This document shows positions 5,796 through 6,245 of a stretch of 6,245 bases of DNA, one piece after another. The notes under the pieces are model-generated. The model did not search any database, was not told where the DNA came from, and saw nothing but the letters and a program-made list of their open reading frames with translations. The stretch spans positions 1 through 6,245 of the forward strand of contig JAUWOI010000274.1 in the NCBI GenBank assembly GCA_030612185.1, read 5' to 3'. Within the stretch, counting starts at the first letter, position 1. Each line of letters begins with the position of its first letter. The position numbers were made by a program, and so were the translations under genes. This stretch comes from Anaerolineae bacterium (GTDB lineage: Bacteria > Chloroflexota > Anaerolineae > B4-G1).

Positions 5796-5990
5796 ATGAC
5801 CACTTTGCCTCAACTCACCGAACACGACGTCCGCCGCTGGGTCGGCGAGGTGCCCTTCGAGCGCGGCCGGCGGTACTTCCAGCGAGGCCACATCCTCGTC
5901 CCCGCGCCGCCAAGAGGGCACGCTCAAGGCTCGCTGCCTGGGCTCTCGCCCCCAGCCCTATCACATGGAGGTGACCCTGGGGCCGGGTAG
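5796..5990 (+). pseudogene. N-terminal fragment of a SWIM zinc-finger protein, frameshifted and truncated
   Basis: The ATG has GGAGGAG at 5786-5792. The first 36 residues (LTEHDVRRWVGEVPFERGRR at 7-26, then YFQRGHIL) match the conserved start of SWIM zinc-finger proteins. At 5900-5903 there is a run of four C. Skipping one of them changes the frame and restores family-like sequence: RRQEGTLKARCLGSRPQPYH followed by MEVTLGPG (codons 5905-5987). The unshifted frame instead ends at a TAG at 5988-5990 after low-quality residues. The resemblance stops at the LGPG motif, just before where the CxC zinc ligands should begin, so the finger, linker and solenoid are all absent. I conclude it is a decayed 5' remnant. 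A base-call or assembly error at the C run would remove the frameshift but not the truncation. Confidence 0.8.
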
Positions 5991-6245
5991 GTTCCTTCTC
6001 CTTGGCAAGGCTCATAGACAATCCTCTCGTAGGGAATCGTCCCGTGCTTGACCTCTACGAACGGCTGCCCGTCGTGGACCCCTACGGTGCCGTACCCGCT
6101 GGCGGTACAGAAGAACGCACGGAAATCGCCCTCGATGCTCGGCCTGATGTACAGAGTCTTTTCCACCGCGTCGTATTGGACGCCCGTCATCCCCTGTAGC
6201 AGTGCATACGAAGCCATCGCCCTGGCGTACCAATGGCCGCATTCA
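5924..6245 (-). CDS. GH116 (DUF608) glycosidase, C-terminal part; 5' end outside the window
   Basis: The minus-strand frame is open from base 6244 to a TGA at 5924-5926 and codes for 106 residues. It begins ECGHWYARAMASYALL, the conserved region near the C-terminus of GH116 catalytic domains (non-lysosomal glucosylceramidase, beta-glucosidase and xylosidase relatives, also called DUF608). It continues with YDAVEKTLYI, DFRAFFCTASGYGTVGV and PFVEVKHGTIPYERI, ending about at 6008 with YEP. The family hydrolyses beta-linked glucosides or xylosides with a retaining mechanism; the catalytic acid/base and nucleophile lie upstream and are not in the window. The last 27 codons (6007-5927) are Pro/Gly-rich and unlike the family: they are the antisense of the SWIM fragment. 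The gene therefore either ends abnormally late, or its natural stop was lost in a rearrangement. It converges with the plus-strand fragment and overlaps it. Confidence 0.85.
   Translation of the reverse strand, partial: ECGHWYARAMASYALLQGMTGVQYDAVEKTLYIRPSIEGDFRAFFCTASGYGTVGVHDGQPFVEVKHGTIPYERIVYEPCQGEGTYPAPGSPPCDRAGGESPGSEP

Noticed and set aside
6002..6199. Plus-strand open frame near the right edge
   Set aside because: It is antisense to the well-matched GH116 C-terminal region.

Overview
The window is GC-rich (by eye roughly 60 percent) and densely coded. Its families (L7/L12-like repeats, bacterial CXC zinc protein, HEAT protein, CcbP-like protein, SWIM-type alpha-solenoid, GH116 glucosidase) are typical of large environmental bacterial genomes. 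A Chloroflexota-like host (Anaerolineae or relatives) is my best guess, but there is no rRNA or marker gene to prove it.

Layout. Positions 2-5609 carry seven genes, all on the plus strand with gaps of 6-71 bases, so they probably form one transcription unit. In order they are: the 3' part of a TPR protein (2-949); a protein with four L7/L12-like helical repeats (986-1681); a Cys-rich protein with an N-terminal CXC (tesmin/TSO1-like) domain and a C-terminal double-zinc region resembling a CTCHY finger (1701-2174); a HEAT/DUF1186-like protein (2193-2996); a small CcbP-like protein (3043-3363); an unrecognised 231-residue protein (3370-4065); and a 490-residue alpha-helical protein (4137-5609). 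The last one matches the C-terminal solenoid of SWIM zinc-finger proteins but has no SWIM finger.

From 5610 to the end the sequence looks damaged. A 186-base spacer is followed by the first ~65 residues of a SWIM-family protein (5796-about 5990), broken by a one-base frameshift and then cut off. It abuts the 3' end of a minus-strand GH116 (DUF608) glycosidase gene (5924-6245), whose last ~27 codons are read antisense through the SWIM fragment. The zinc-binding middle of SWIM is missing from both SWIM pieces.

How the genes may work together: apart from the GH116 gene, none shows an enzymatic motif. They look like binding, scaffold or adaptor proteins (TPR, HEAT, solenoid, zinc fingers, repeated factor-binding helices, putative Ca-binding). 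Three of the first four end in Lys/Arg-rich tails. A shared role in binding nucleic acid or ribonucleoprotein is possible but is inference only.
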